From a virus: a DNA stretch of 28,688 bases. The stretch covers positions 1 through 28,688 of IMG/VR virus record IMGVR_UViG_3300001846_000074, one strand, 5' to 3'. Numbering within the stretch: the first letter of the stretch is position 1; each line of letters starts with the position of its first letter. Below the pieces are notes generated by a model. The model ran no database searches. It had not been told where the DNA came from and saw only the letters and a program-made list of their open reading frames with translations. A program made the position numbers and the translations under genes. This document shows, in pieces, positions 7,993 through 16,115 of this stretch.

Positions 7993-8460
7993 TTAAGAGC
8001 TAGACACTAAACTGACTTCCCAGGAAACCGTCATCGAGTCCGCTAAACCCTTGTTTACGACGGGGAAGCCCACACGACACAACATGACGCCGTCGGTTGC
8101 TTGTGAAAAAATTCCGGCCTCAGTAATCGCACCCTCGCTCTCATTTTCGCCGAAGGTGGCGTTGTAAGTGACTGTTGTACCATCCACTGACTTAGTGACC
8201 TCCTTTCTGCTTTCTAACTGATTAGTTAGTTGAGTGTCGCCAGACTGTGGCGTTGGCTGAGTACCGTTAGAGTTGTCACCTATGCCCATGTGAGTCATAA
8301 GTTCGGTAGAAGTACCTTCTAACCGTCTAGCGATGTGCGCTAACCCAGCTGCAACGACGAGGTTGTCAATCTGCCGTGTTTCTTTAATTTGGCCGTCTTT
8401 GTCTTTGAGGACAATCCCGACCCGCCCTTTGACTTTCAAGCTTTCTTTAACAGAAGCCAT
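7993..8460 (-). CDS. Conserved fibre-associated protein
   Basis: 155 residues. It shows a pattern common beside phage tail-fibre genes: an N-terminal strand, NLVVAAGLAHIARRLEG (33-49), MTHMGIGDNSNGTQPTPQSG (56-75), QLTNQLESRKEV, then a GAITEAGIFSQATDGVMLCR stretch and a final strand MTVSWEVSLVSS. These proteins are beta-rich and are thought to be structural parts of the fibre or its base. A GGAG ribosome site precedes the ATG. A short gap separates it from the preceding 451-residue gene. Function is inferred from co-location only. Confidence 0.75.
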   Translation of the reverse strand: MASVKESLKVKGRVGIVLKDKDGQIKETRQIDNLVVAAGLAHIARRLEGTSTELMTHMGIGDNSNGTQPTPQSGDTQLTNQLESRKEVTKSVDGTTVTYNATFGENESEGAITEAGIFSQATDGVMLCRVGFPVVNKGLADSMTVSWEVSLVSSS

Positions 8461-8471
8461 CTTTCATCTCC

Positions 8472-9827
8472 TTAAAATGAGCCGGTAGTCCCGACATAAC
8501 CGAGTGCAAAATAGTCCATGTTGTCCATGTACCCTTGCGCGTATAACTGACCAGAATCGGAAACCGCCCCTGAGTCAGTTATATTCTTTTCGAATGACAG
8601 TTCTGGATCGCTGTCGCTCGTTAAAATGGTGTGAGTAACAAACTTATTGAAAAGCATGGTTTGATCATCATCGAGCGACGCTAGCCCGTTGATGTCGTCT
8701 GTAAGAAAAACTCGATCTGTGAAAGAGCGAGAGCTAGTAACAGAGCGAGTAAACGTATCTTGGACGTTAAAAGAATCTTCGACAGGTTTTGTTACATCGA
8801 ACTGTGGTCCAAACCAGAAGAAATCAGGGGCACGGTTGCCATTAGGGTCCCACTGAAATTGCTGAACCGCGCTTATAAGCTCTTGCTGATTTTCTTCCGG
8901 ATAGTAATATGCTGCCCAAGATTCCCAACTAGCAAAAAATACGGCGCTATCTGACGCTGCTTTAGCTACTGATAGATCAGCGTTATCTGTGACGCTTCCG
9001 TCATCCGCAAAATCTCTACTAAACGACACGTCGCGTGTAAATACATCTGACGCTCTTAGTTCATCTTGTTTTGTTGCACTGAGGCTGAACGTAGTCTGGG
9101 ATTGCGTAGAGGCAGTATCAGTCAACGATTTGGTTACAGCAAACTGATCTACGTTGTCCGTAGCAGAATAATTTTCGACAAAAATCTTTGTAGAGCTGAT
9201 GCCGAAAGAATCTACGACTTGGTTGTTTAGAGAATCGTAGAAGACTCTGTTAAACGAAACCGTCCTGTCAAAGTTATCGGTCGATGACGCAGATGAAGCA
9301 GACACTTTGGTAAAAACCATACTCTGATCGTCATCGACGTTTGTTTCGCCAAAGAAGTCGTCAGTTGCATACGCGTGGTCTTGGAGCAACTTACCAATAC
9401 TAAAAGTTGGGGCCGAAGTTACTCCGTAGTACGAGTCTGAGAATGCTTTAGAAGAATCAATGTTTCGTATATCTGAAGATACGCTCGCCGTGTCAACGAA
9501 ACGGCGGTTTATCATCAACAAGGTGACCACTTTGTCCGATAACCCAGCGGAATCGCTAGGTCTTGTAGTAATACCTTTTGATATGTTTTCTGCGACTATA
9601 GAATGATCAGCAAGTACCTTAGTAGTATTGACGATCGTTATGTCTAAAGGTGCAGCTTGATCAAATTCAAAGCGGTTATCAGACGCGTATTTTGATGCTA
9701 TTGACGTGACAAGTTTTTCGTAGTCAGTACCGGCCTCTAGTTTTGTATTATCAAGCGCTGCTTCTGGGCTAACATGACCAACAGAAGTTTTTGGCTTAAC
9801 AAGTGAGAGACTGACCCTAATATTCAT
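8472..9827 (-). CDS. Repetitive aspartate/serine-rich fibre-like protein
   Basis: 451 residues made of irregular repeats of roughly 20 to 40 residues with the theme F-x-R/K-x-F-x-D-x(5-6)-D-x-F/V. Examples are FTRDVSFSRDFADDGSVTDN, DTFTRSVTSSRSFTDRVFLT and NFDRTVSFNRVFYDSLNN. Two units share a longer core (DDDQTMLFNK and DDDQSMVFTK). The regular alternation suggests a stacked beta (solenoid-like) fibre shaft. An aromatic insert (WESWAAYYYPEENQQ to FFWFGPQFD, about 300-343) breaks the repeats and could be a binding patch; the C-terminal YMDNMDYFALGYVGTTGSF is unique. It overlaps the upstream gene by one base (TGATG). A virion fibre or appendage is inferred from repeats and context; no named family is claimed. 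Confidence 0.7.
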   Translation of the reverse strand: MNIRVSLSLVKPKTSVGHVSPEAALDNTKLEAGTDYEKLVTSIASKYASDNRFEFDQAAPLDITIVNTTKVLADHSIVAENISKGITTRPSDSAGLSDKVVTLLMINRRFVDTASVSSDIRNIDSSKAFSDSYYGVTSAPTFSIGKLLQDHAYATDDFFGETNVDDDQSMVFTKVSASSASSTDNFDRTVSFNRVFYDSLNNQVVDSFGISSTKIFVENYSATDNVDQFAVTKSLTDTASTQSQTTFSLSATKQDELRASDVFTRDVSFSRDFADDGSVTDNADLSVAKAASDSAVFFASWESWAAYYYPEENQQELISAVQQFQWDPNGNRAPDFFWFGPQFDVTKPVEDSFNVQDTFTRSVTSSRSFTDRVFLTDDINGLASLDDDQTMLFNKFVTHTILTSDSDPELSFEKNITDSGAVSDSGQLYAQGYMDNMDYFALGYVGTTGSF

Positions 9828-10210
9828 CAGAAGTCATCTCTCACATTGAGGCGTAACATATCGTAAATCGTATGTATGCCGCCGTTGCTGTACGTGATCT
9901 CTATCTCGCCTTCGTAGACACCCTCTTCCGTAAGGACGCTTGCACCGGCATCTTGGAACTGAAAAAACGCTTTACCGTTGGTGAAAGGTTCGACGCGAAC
10001 TGCCGTAAGGTTGGCCGCAAGTGTGTCTTCTCCAAGGAGCCGTAGTTTTACTCGAACAGTTGCGCCTGTCAGGTCTATTGGCGCCCAAGTTGTTTCGTCG
10101 TCAGGATCGAGCGTTTGACCTTCAGCAGCTGTATTCGAGTCGCGCAGAGTCAGCTGCACCTCTGGCAGCGTATCGCCTTTTACCGCATAAATCGTGTCAT
10201 AGTAAGCCAT
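9827..10210 (-). CDS. BppU N-domain-like tail/fibre attachment protein
   Basis: 127 residues forming a single Ig-like beta sandwich. The pattern KGDTLPEVQLTLRDS, then IDLTGATVRVKLRLLGEDTL, a G-K-A-F-F-Q-F strand, then EEGVYEGEIEITYSNGG is that of the N-terminal domain of baseplate upper protein BppU, which attaches receptor-binding parts to the tail in many phages. Here it is a stand-alone domain at the head of the fibre module. It would serve as an adaptor anchoring fibres to the tail. It has its own promoter and the AATATAGGA ribosome-site element, and its TGA overlaps the next ATG. The fold call is good; the partner is inferred. Confidence 0.75.
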   Translation of the reverse strand: MAYYDTIYAVKGDTLPEVQLTLRDSNTAAEGQTLDPDDETTWAPIDLTGATVRVKLRLLGEDTLAANLTAVRVEPFTNGKAFFQFQDAGASVLTEEGVYEGEIEITYSNGGIHTIYDMLRLNVRDDF

Positions 10211-10217
10211 GGCTAAA

Positions 10218-10226
10218 TCCTATATT
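10218..10226 (-). promoter_or_regulatory. AATATAGGA translation-initiation element, BppU-like gene
   Basis: Second copy of AATATAGGA, again seven bases before the ATG. The 20 bases ending at ATGG differ at only three positions from those before the gene starting at 3218. Confidence 0.6.
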
Positions 10227-10237
10227 GGCCAGTTTCA

Positions 10238-10266
10238 ATTATAAGGGGTACTGATAACCTCATCAA
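10238..10266 (-). promoter_or_regulatory. Sigma70-like promoter for the fibre module
   Basis: On the minus strand TTGATG (-35, 10261-10266, four of six matches) is followed by exactly 17 bases and a perfect TATAAT (-10, 10238-10243). Initiation near 10231 would give a leader of about 21 bases to the ATG at 10210. It sits in one of the few real gaps, between the giant ejection gene and the first fibre gene. The nine bases TTATAATTG occur twice, 28 bases apart (10236-10244 and 10264-10272). Confidence 0.55.
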
Positions 10267-13200
10267 TTATAAATCCCCGTGTTGTACGCTGGGAGAAGCC
10301 CCTCTAGGCCGCTAAAGCCCTTCGAGTTGACTAGGTCTAGACCTGTCCCCACCGTTGGTCCAAGTGGCGCTGCCCAAAACGGTTGTCCGTATTGCTCTGC
10401 TTGGAACATCGCCCGTGGAATTTCTAGTGGTCCCAAGAACCCTGCGCGAGTCATGACTTCGAACATGTACTCAGGTATGTTCATTTCATCAGTAGGTGCT
10501 TCGCCTTCTTCGTACTTAATACCCTCACGGATACTGAGAGCTACGGCAGCAAGCGGCATCAAAGCAACGCTTGCCAGAAGCATAGGCGTCATCGATGACG
10601 AGATGCTTTCCCCAGCAGCTTGCCGTGACTGCATCTCACGATACAAACCACCAACCACTTTTTGACCGAAGCTGTAGAAGAAACCTTTCAACTGACCAAA
10701 GATCATGAACCGAGGGTCTGACATGTACGTCGGGCGCTCTGCTGCATTTGGTCTTAGGACTGCCTCATCAGTAAAGTTCAGCATCGCTATCTTGACGCGG
10801 CGCCCCTCTGGTGAGTCAAAGTTCTGATCGCTGTTAAGCCATGCTTGGATCGTCGGTGCGTCAATTTCCAACTCTGCTAAATAACGCTCAGACCGTGCAT
10901 TCGGTTGTGTTGCGTGCTTGATAAGGAAGTCTTTTGCAAAACTCGTAGCGATCACTCGTGTCATGCGTGTCCACTGTTCGAGCCCGATCACTTTGAAGAA
11001 TGTATCTGTTACCTTTCGAGGCTTAGATGACATCCACTCTGAGCCATACCCAGAGATAATTGACTCATGAACCAGATCAGTAGAGACAGCACCTGTGGTG
11101 TACGCGAGTTCGTACATCTCTTGGCGCCCTTCTTTGCTGAGCATCTTGGTTATCTGGTTGATGTTTTCAGCAAGCCCAGAAAACTCTCGGCTGCGAAGCG
11201 CTGGCATCATAATATCGGGCAGTGACGCAAGAGTGGCAAACGACAGTGTTGCCATGAACTGTAGGCTCATCATCCATGACTGCGCCTCGGTCCATTGCGG
11301 GTTTGCTTTCTTGCCGAGACGGCCTAGCATTCCATCAACAATCACGCGGGCTTGCGCTTGTTTCTCTTCTGGCAGCTGCTCGATAGCAGTACGAATCTTT
11401 TGGTCTGGTTGCCAAGTCTCGTAGAGGTTCCCGTTACGATCCATCTGGGTACGCTGTTCGCCGAACATACGGTTGAACTCAGCCATACGCGTCATCTCAC
11501 GAGCGTACTTAAACACAGCACCGCGTACGTCGTAGAGTACGTTGAGCTCTTTCAACTCTCCGTACGTTAAGTTTGTCCACGTCCGTTGTTCCGCTGAGTG
11601 CGCAGTTACGCCTTTAGGATCTGGCGACTGCGTACGCGCTGACAGTCCTGCTCTTAACCCGCGTACCGACTGGCGTGCACCTTCGATCCCTGAGTCTTGA
11701 TACAAGTCTGGATGTTTGGCTAATACCAGTTGCGCTAACGCCTCTTGCTTCTGCGGGTCGTTCAGCTTTTCTGGATCATACATGTGCGGGAAGTAGTTCT
11801 CGCGTATGCGATCACGGAAATCAGGGTTTGCGCGAGCGGCATACTGAGCCATTCGGTCAAAGAATTGAGACAACGTACGATGATAACGACGTATTGCCGG
11901 TGGAATATTATTCATATCCGCTCCGTTCTCTCGCCACACAGCGTACTCATCGAGTACCTGAGTCATCGTTTCTTTATCTTTTGGAAGTCGTTCGTACAAA
12001 GTGCCGATTGCGCTTTGGTATGCGCGGTCTGCTTTATTGATGAAACCGCCTCGACCTACGGTCGATGACTTCTTATAAAGCATATCAGCGAGTCTTTTGC
12101 CCGCTGGGCCCATCACAGACAGCTGCTCATGCGCAGAGAAGAACAACTTACCGAGCATCGACCCAACGCCTTTTTCATACGCCGTCTGTGCTGTCTGCTC
12201 AAACTGGATACGGTTGCGCGGGATGTTGTAATCATCAATAAACTGATCGAGGTCGAAGTCGTCTACCTTACGTTCTGTAGCGCGTCCTGTCTTTGCTCTG
12301 TATATCTCTTTATCTAATTCAAGAGGTTTGCTGCGTAATGCGTCTAGTTGTTCTTGGGCGGCGACAGACTCATCATCAAGCGGGAAAAGGTCCGTTGATG
12401 GATCTCTATTGTACTCTTGGGTTCGCAACTGCTCGCGCTCTGTCTCTTTAATAGAAACCGCTTCTCGTATCGCCTGATCTTTACGCCGCACTGCGTTGGT
12501 TAACCACGAGTTAAATGCTGGGTTAGAATGCATTGGGCGTCGTTTGTCAGTAGCAAACTTGGTTTGCCAAACCTTAAAAATGGCGTCGAACACTGCTGCG
12601 ATACTTGCCGCAACCTTATTCATCGCTTTACCAGCAACAGTACTATCATCAAACGGCAACACGGCAACCCGTCGTCTACCAATGATCTTCATGTTGACCG
12701 CAGCAATTCGATCAGCGAACCATTCGTTAGCGGCTTGCGCTGGGTCTTGGCTCACTACATTGCCGTCTTCATCTCTTATTGCGTACTGATCGAGATACCA
12801 CTGACGGGATTCGTCTTGGTTGAAGAGGGTGTATAGTGCTGCCTTATCTGCTTTTGGTAACGCGGCAATGGTGCTTCTAAAATACTGGTGACCTAACTCG
12901 TGTGAGATTGTCCACGCTGTAAGGGCCGCTTTCTCAGCTTTAGACTTAGGAACAAACTTACGTCCGACTTTATTTTTTAAGCTATTTATCTTGCGCGTGT
13001 TAATAAACACCACGCCGTATCCCAACGTTGGATCAACGATAGATCGGCCCATTGGGTTACCACGGACGGCGTCATAAACAACGCTTCGGAAGTTTTCGTC
13101 AATCCGCTGCCGTGTTGGCTCACCTTCCACCTTATTCTCTTTTCTCAAGAATGCATCGGCGGAATCTGAATCGATAATCAACACCTTCGTGTCTGTCAGC

Positions 13201-16112
13201 TTAATTGCATTCGCAAGGTTCTTAATCATCGCTATTGTTGGGTCACCCAGTTTAGACCCTGTTGCAATCTTTACGTTTGCAGTTGGTGATGCAATTGCCG
13301 CTACCCTATTCCAGGTCTCGAAACGCCTTTCGTTATTCGCATTACTTATAATTTCAGAGTCGTTTCTACGTGCTGGTTCGGGCCCGTCATCAAATTGGTT
13401 TTCACCTCTTTCGATCTCAGCCTGATCATCTATCGGGATAAAACGATCTGAACCGTCTGGGTTTGTTAGACGCTCCGATTCAACTATGTTTACTGTGCTG
13501 TCGTCAGGCCCGCCCGTACCAGCGTTACGCTGGTACGTAGGAAGAGTAAGCGCCGCTACTCCTTGCGCATTTCTCAACTGATCTCCACGAGGCCCGCTTA
13601 AAGTTTCTATTCGTGCGTCAGGCGTATCTATGTTAACAATACGGCGTCTTGGAGGGCTTTCTCCCGCGTCGGTTACAATACGACGGTTTATTTCAACAGC
13701 TGAATCCATGTCCACTTGAGGAGCGCGGCGGTTGTTATCAGCACCACGGCGGCTCATCGCATCGATACTGGGCAATTGTGAGGTTTGGCCTTCTATTGGG
13801 CGCCCAAACTCATCGTATGCCTGCATCTCTACGCCTTGCGTAGCGGCCTCTCTAGAAAAACCGTCGTTTACTGTTCGTGCTAACTCTGGGCTGACAGGTA
13901 CAGACTTATCGCCGCGCCCAAAACGCTTATCTGGAGTCAACGCTAAATTGAACCCTCCATACGCGCCTTGTTCGACAGGTACATACCCTGCAAGGGCAAG
14001 AGTTCCGTACGCTTGCGTTAACCCTTGCTCCAACATCTCACGAGTGGTTTTTGCTGTAGCACCGTCTTTTTGCAGCTGACGCCAGCCCGCCATAGCCAAA
14101 GCTTTGAGATCGAAAATCTCAACCTCGTTTTGACCATCGACTAGTATCTGTTTGCCGTTTTCGTCTTTAAGTAACTTGCCTTTCTCGTCCCGCGCCTTTT
14201 TCTGTTCTGGGCTAACGAAACCGATAACCTCTTTCATCGCTGGGCGTAGCGGTACTTTTTTCTTACCTGCTTGATAAGTTCTGCCTGCTGGCGGCGCTTC
14301 GTTATTAAAGTCAGCAGACTCAAAGAATGATTTCAGCGCTGCAACTTGGTATAGCCGTGGACCACGATTACCGTCGCTGCGCTCAACTCCTGCTGTGCCA
14401 CGAGCGCCGCTCGCCATTTTGCGTAACTCTTGCGCGGCTGTATCAATCTCTTCATCAACAATTGACAACCCTTGGTTCTGCGCTTCTTGTTCTTGGGTCT
14501 CAAAAGAATCTGGCCGTTCGTTGCCGTCTAGTGCGTCAACTTCTAATGCATCAAGTATTTCATCTGGGAAGTCAATGTCATCAGCGACGCGTTTTTTCGC
14601 GGCTTCTTTAGCTGTTACTTTCTCGGTCTTCCCAACGTCTGACTTAGCTTCTTGAGCCGCTGTAACCGCCGCCTCTGTGTCAGGGGTAACCACAACATCA
14701 GCGCCCCTACTGCCGTCAGAGTTAACAGAGCGAACAACTTGCGTTTCCTCCCCGTCAAACATGTCCATCTGTGTTGGTTTATTGATCGTGCCGTTCCCAA
14801 GCACATCTCGTGAACCCGACTGAAATGCCGCTTTAATCTCTGCCGCGTCTTGGTCGGCGCGTACGATTAGGACGCCTTGCTCTGGTGCATCGAGCTCTAT
14901 CTGCTGGAGACCGATTTCTGCCAGTTTCTCTGGGTCCATGGTTTGATTAGTCAGCTGGACAGCTTCGCGGCCTCGACCATCGATCAACTCTTTAAGCTGT
15001 GTAGCGATCTGCTCGTCAGTTTCTGGGATGAATCCTGACTCTGGTTCGCGGGGTTCAAGATCAAGTTCGCCTTGTACTGGCCCTTGGTTGACCGAATCCA
15101 TTCCCTCTTGGAAATCTTGGTCGGCTTGTTGGGCACCAGCGCGGAAGTTTCCTGTTGGACCGGCGAACGGTGCAGTGATGGATGAGCCTGCTCCACTAAT
15201 TGTTCCGCCTAACACAGTTCCTGCAACAGCAGCTTCTAAACGCATCATGTTTGCGTCAGCGCTATTTATATCAAAGTTTGGATCAGTCGCTGCTTTTGCT
15301 AAAAGCTGGACCTCTGCTTGGAATGCTTCAGTGACGCCCTCAAGTGCTGCGCCGCGTGCGGTCTGTGCAAGTACGCGTTGGAAATACGTGCGGGCTTGTT
15401 TTTCGGCGGGCGTGCCAACCGCCTGCTTTAAGATACCGGCGCTTAACGCCACAGTTGCGTAGAGGTTTGCAGCCGCGTAAGGTGCGCCAGCGATTAGCGA
15501 CGCGTTAGAATCACCAGTGAATCCCATGGTCTCACCAGTACCAACAGCGTACTCATGGGCAAACGCGCTATATAATGACGCGTTACGAATGAACTTGTCT
15601 TGAGCAAGCGATTTGGCTTTCCGTGCTGCAAGAGCCCGTAACCCTTTTAAGCCTGCCCCAACAGTGAGGCCAGCTCCTGCAGAAGCAAAGGTAGCTGCAA
15701 TGTGCGGAGCCGTCTCTAAACCTGTGAATGCAAAATACTTTAGCCAATCGCCTGCGCTACCGTCATCGAGAAGCGTCTCAAACGACTTGATGCCTTCAGC
15801 ATCGCGCATACCTTTAGCGAGAACTTGTTTATCGGCAGCGCTGGTCATCGCTGATATGTAGCCTTCACGGTTGCCGATCTTATCTTGCATTACAGCGTCA
15901 AAGTAATTTAGTGACGCTTTCCAAGATTCTTTACCAGCTAGCAAAGCACGCTGGGCGAAATTAGGTGTTGGTGTAGAGGTGAACCCTTGAGCGCGGGTGA
16001 AGTTCTGGATTACGTCGATATACTGCTGATCAGCGGGCGCCAAGTTATCGCTAGACATGGCGTTAGCTAGATCGATATTTGCGCGAATACGATCGATCGC
16101 GACTGGGTCCAT
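10263..16112 (-). CDS. Giant internal virion (ejection) protein with a zinc-metallopeptidase motif
   Basis: 1949 residues, one fifth of the window and uninterrupted. Hydrophobic, glycine-rich segments near 134-156, 203-228 and 293-318 flank an EGVTEAFQAEVQLLAK motif. A long charged, low-complexity region follows. Mid-protein, AWTISHELGHQYF places HELGH at 1071-1075, with NEWFAD downstream (E1130, D1134). HExxH with ExxxD 55 residues later is the gluzincin zinc-site pattern. The last 600 residues are helical, with two hydrophobic patches: LQFMATLSFATLASLPDIMM and a likely membrane helix near 1843-1861. Size and position match T7 gp16, which carries a transglycosylase; none is obvious here, so the peptidase may replace it for envelope penetration. 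The C-terminal region resembles what is called LPD38 in large phage proteins, from memory. Confidence 0.75.
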   Translation of the reverse strand: MDPVAIDRIRANIDLANAMSSDNLAPADQQYIDVIQNFTRAQGFTSTPTPNFAQRALLAGKESWKASLNYFDAVMQDKIGNREGYISAMTSAADKQVLAKGMRDAEGIKSFETLLDDGSAGDWLKYFAFTGLETAPHIAATFASAGAGLTVGAGLKGLRALAARKAKSLAQDKFIRNASLYSAFAHEYAVGTGETMGFTGDSNASLIAGAPYAAANLYATVALSAGILKQAVGTPAEKQARTYFQRVLAQTARGAALEGVTEAFQAEVQLLAKAATDPNFDINSADANMMRLEAAVAGTVLGGTISGAGSSITAPFAGPTGNFRAGAQQADQDFQEGMDSVNQGPVQGELDLEPREPESGFIPETDEQIATQLKELIDGRGREAVQLTNQTMDPEKLAEIGLQQIELDAPEQGVLIVRADQDAAEIKAAFQSGSRDVLGNGTINKPTQMDMFDGEETQVVRSVNSDGSRGADVVVTPDTEAAVTAAQEAKSDVGKTEKVTAKEAAKKRVADDIDFPDEILDALEVDALDGNERPDSFETQEQEAQNQGLSIVDEEIDTAAQELRKMASGARGTAGVERSDGNRGPRLYQVAALKSFFESADFNNEAPPAGRTYQAGKKKVPLRPAMKEVIGFVSPEQKKARDEKGKLLKDENGKQILVDGQNEVEIFDLKALAMAGWRQLQKDGATAKTTREMLEQGLTQAYGTLALAGYVPVEQGAYGGFNLALTPDKRFGRGDKSVPVSPELARTVNDGFSREAATQGVEMQAYDEFGRPIEGQTSQLPSIDAMSRRGADNNRRAPQVDMDSAVEINRRIVTDAGESPPRRRIVNIDTPDARIETLSGPRGDQLRNAQGVAALTLPTYQRNAGTGGPDDSTVNIVESERLTNPDGSDRFIPIDDQAEIERGENQFDDGPEPARRNDSEIISNANNERRFETWNRVAAIASPTANVKIATGSKLGDPTIAMIKNLANAIKLTDTKVLIIDSDSADAFLRKENKVEGEPTRQRIDENFRSVVYDAVRGNPMGRSIVDPTLGYGVVFINTRKINSLKNKVGRKFVPKSKAEKAALTAWTISHELGHQYFRSTIAALPKADKAALYTLFNQDESRQWYLDQYAIRDEDGNVVSQDPAQAANEWFADRIAAVNMKIIGRRRVAVLPFDDSTVAGKAMNKVAASIAAVFDAIFKVWQTKFATDKRRPMHSNPAFNSWLTNAVRRKDQAIREAVSIKETEREQLRTQEYNRDPSTDLFPLDDESVAAQEQLDALRSKPLELDKEIYRAKTGRATERKVDDFDLDQFIDDYNIPRNRIQFEQTAQTAYEKGVGSMLGKLFFSAHEQLSVMGPAGKRLADMLYKKSSTVGRGGFINKADRAYQSAIGTLYERLPKDKETMTQVLDEYAVWRENGADMNNIPPAIRRYHRTLSQFFDRMAQYAARANPDFRDRIRENYFPHMYDPEKLNDPQKQEALAQLVLAKHPDLYQDSGIEGARQSVRGLRAGLSARTQSPDPKGVTAHSAEQRTWTNLTYGELKELNVLYDVRGAVFKYAREMTRMAEFNRMFGEQRTQMDRNGNLYETWQPDQKIRTAIEQLPEEKQAQARVIVDGMLGRLGKKANPQWTEAQSWMMSLQFMATLSFATLASLPDIMMPALRSREFSGLAENINQITKMLSKEGRQEMYELAYTTGAVSTDLVHESIISGYGSEWMSSKPRKVTDTFFKVIGLEQWTRMTRVIATSFAKDFLIKHATQPNARSERYLAELEIDAPTIQAWLNSDQNFDSPEGRRVKIAMLNFTDEAVLRPNAAERPTYMSDPRFMIFGQLKGFFYSFGQKVVGGLYREMQSRQAAGESISSSMTPMLLASVALMPLAAVALSIREGIKYEEGEAPTDEMNIPEYMFEVMTRAGFLGPLEIPRAMFQAEQYGQPFWAAPLGPTVGTGLDLVNSKGFSGLEGLLPAYNTGIYN

Positions 16113-16115
16113 ACC

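Noticed and set aside
10263-16112. Tape-measure protein call for the 1949-residue gene
   Set aside because: No tail tube, sheath or tail-chaperone frameshift pair precedes it, the portal and neck genes are podovirus-like, and it follows internal-virion-type genes; an ejection protein fits better.
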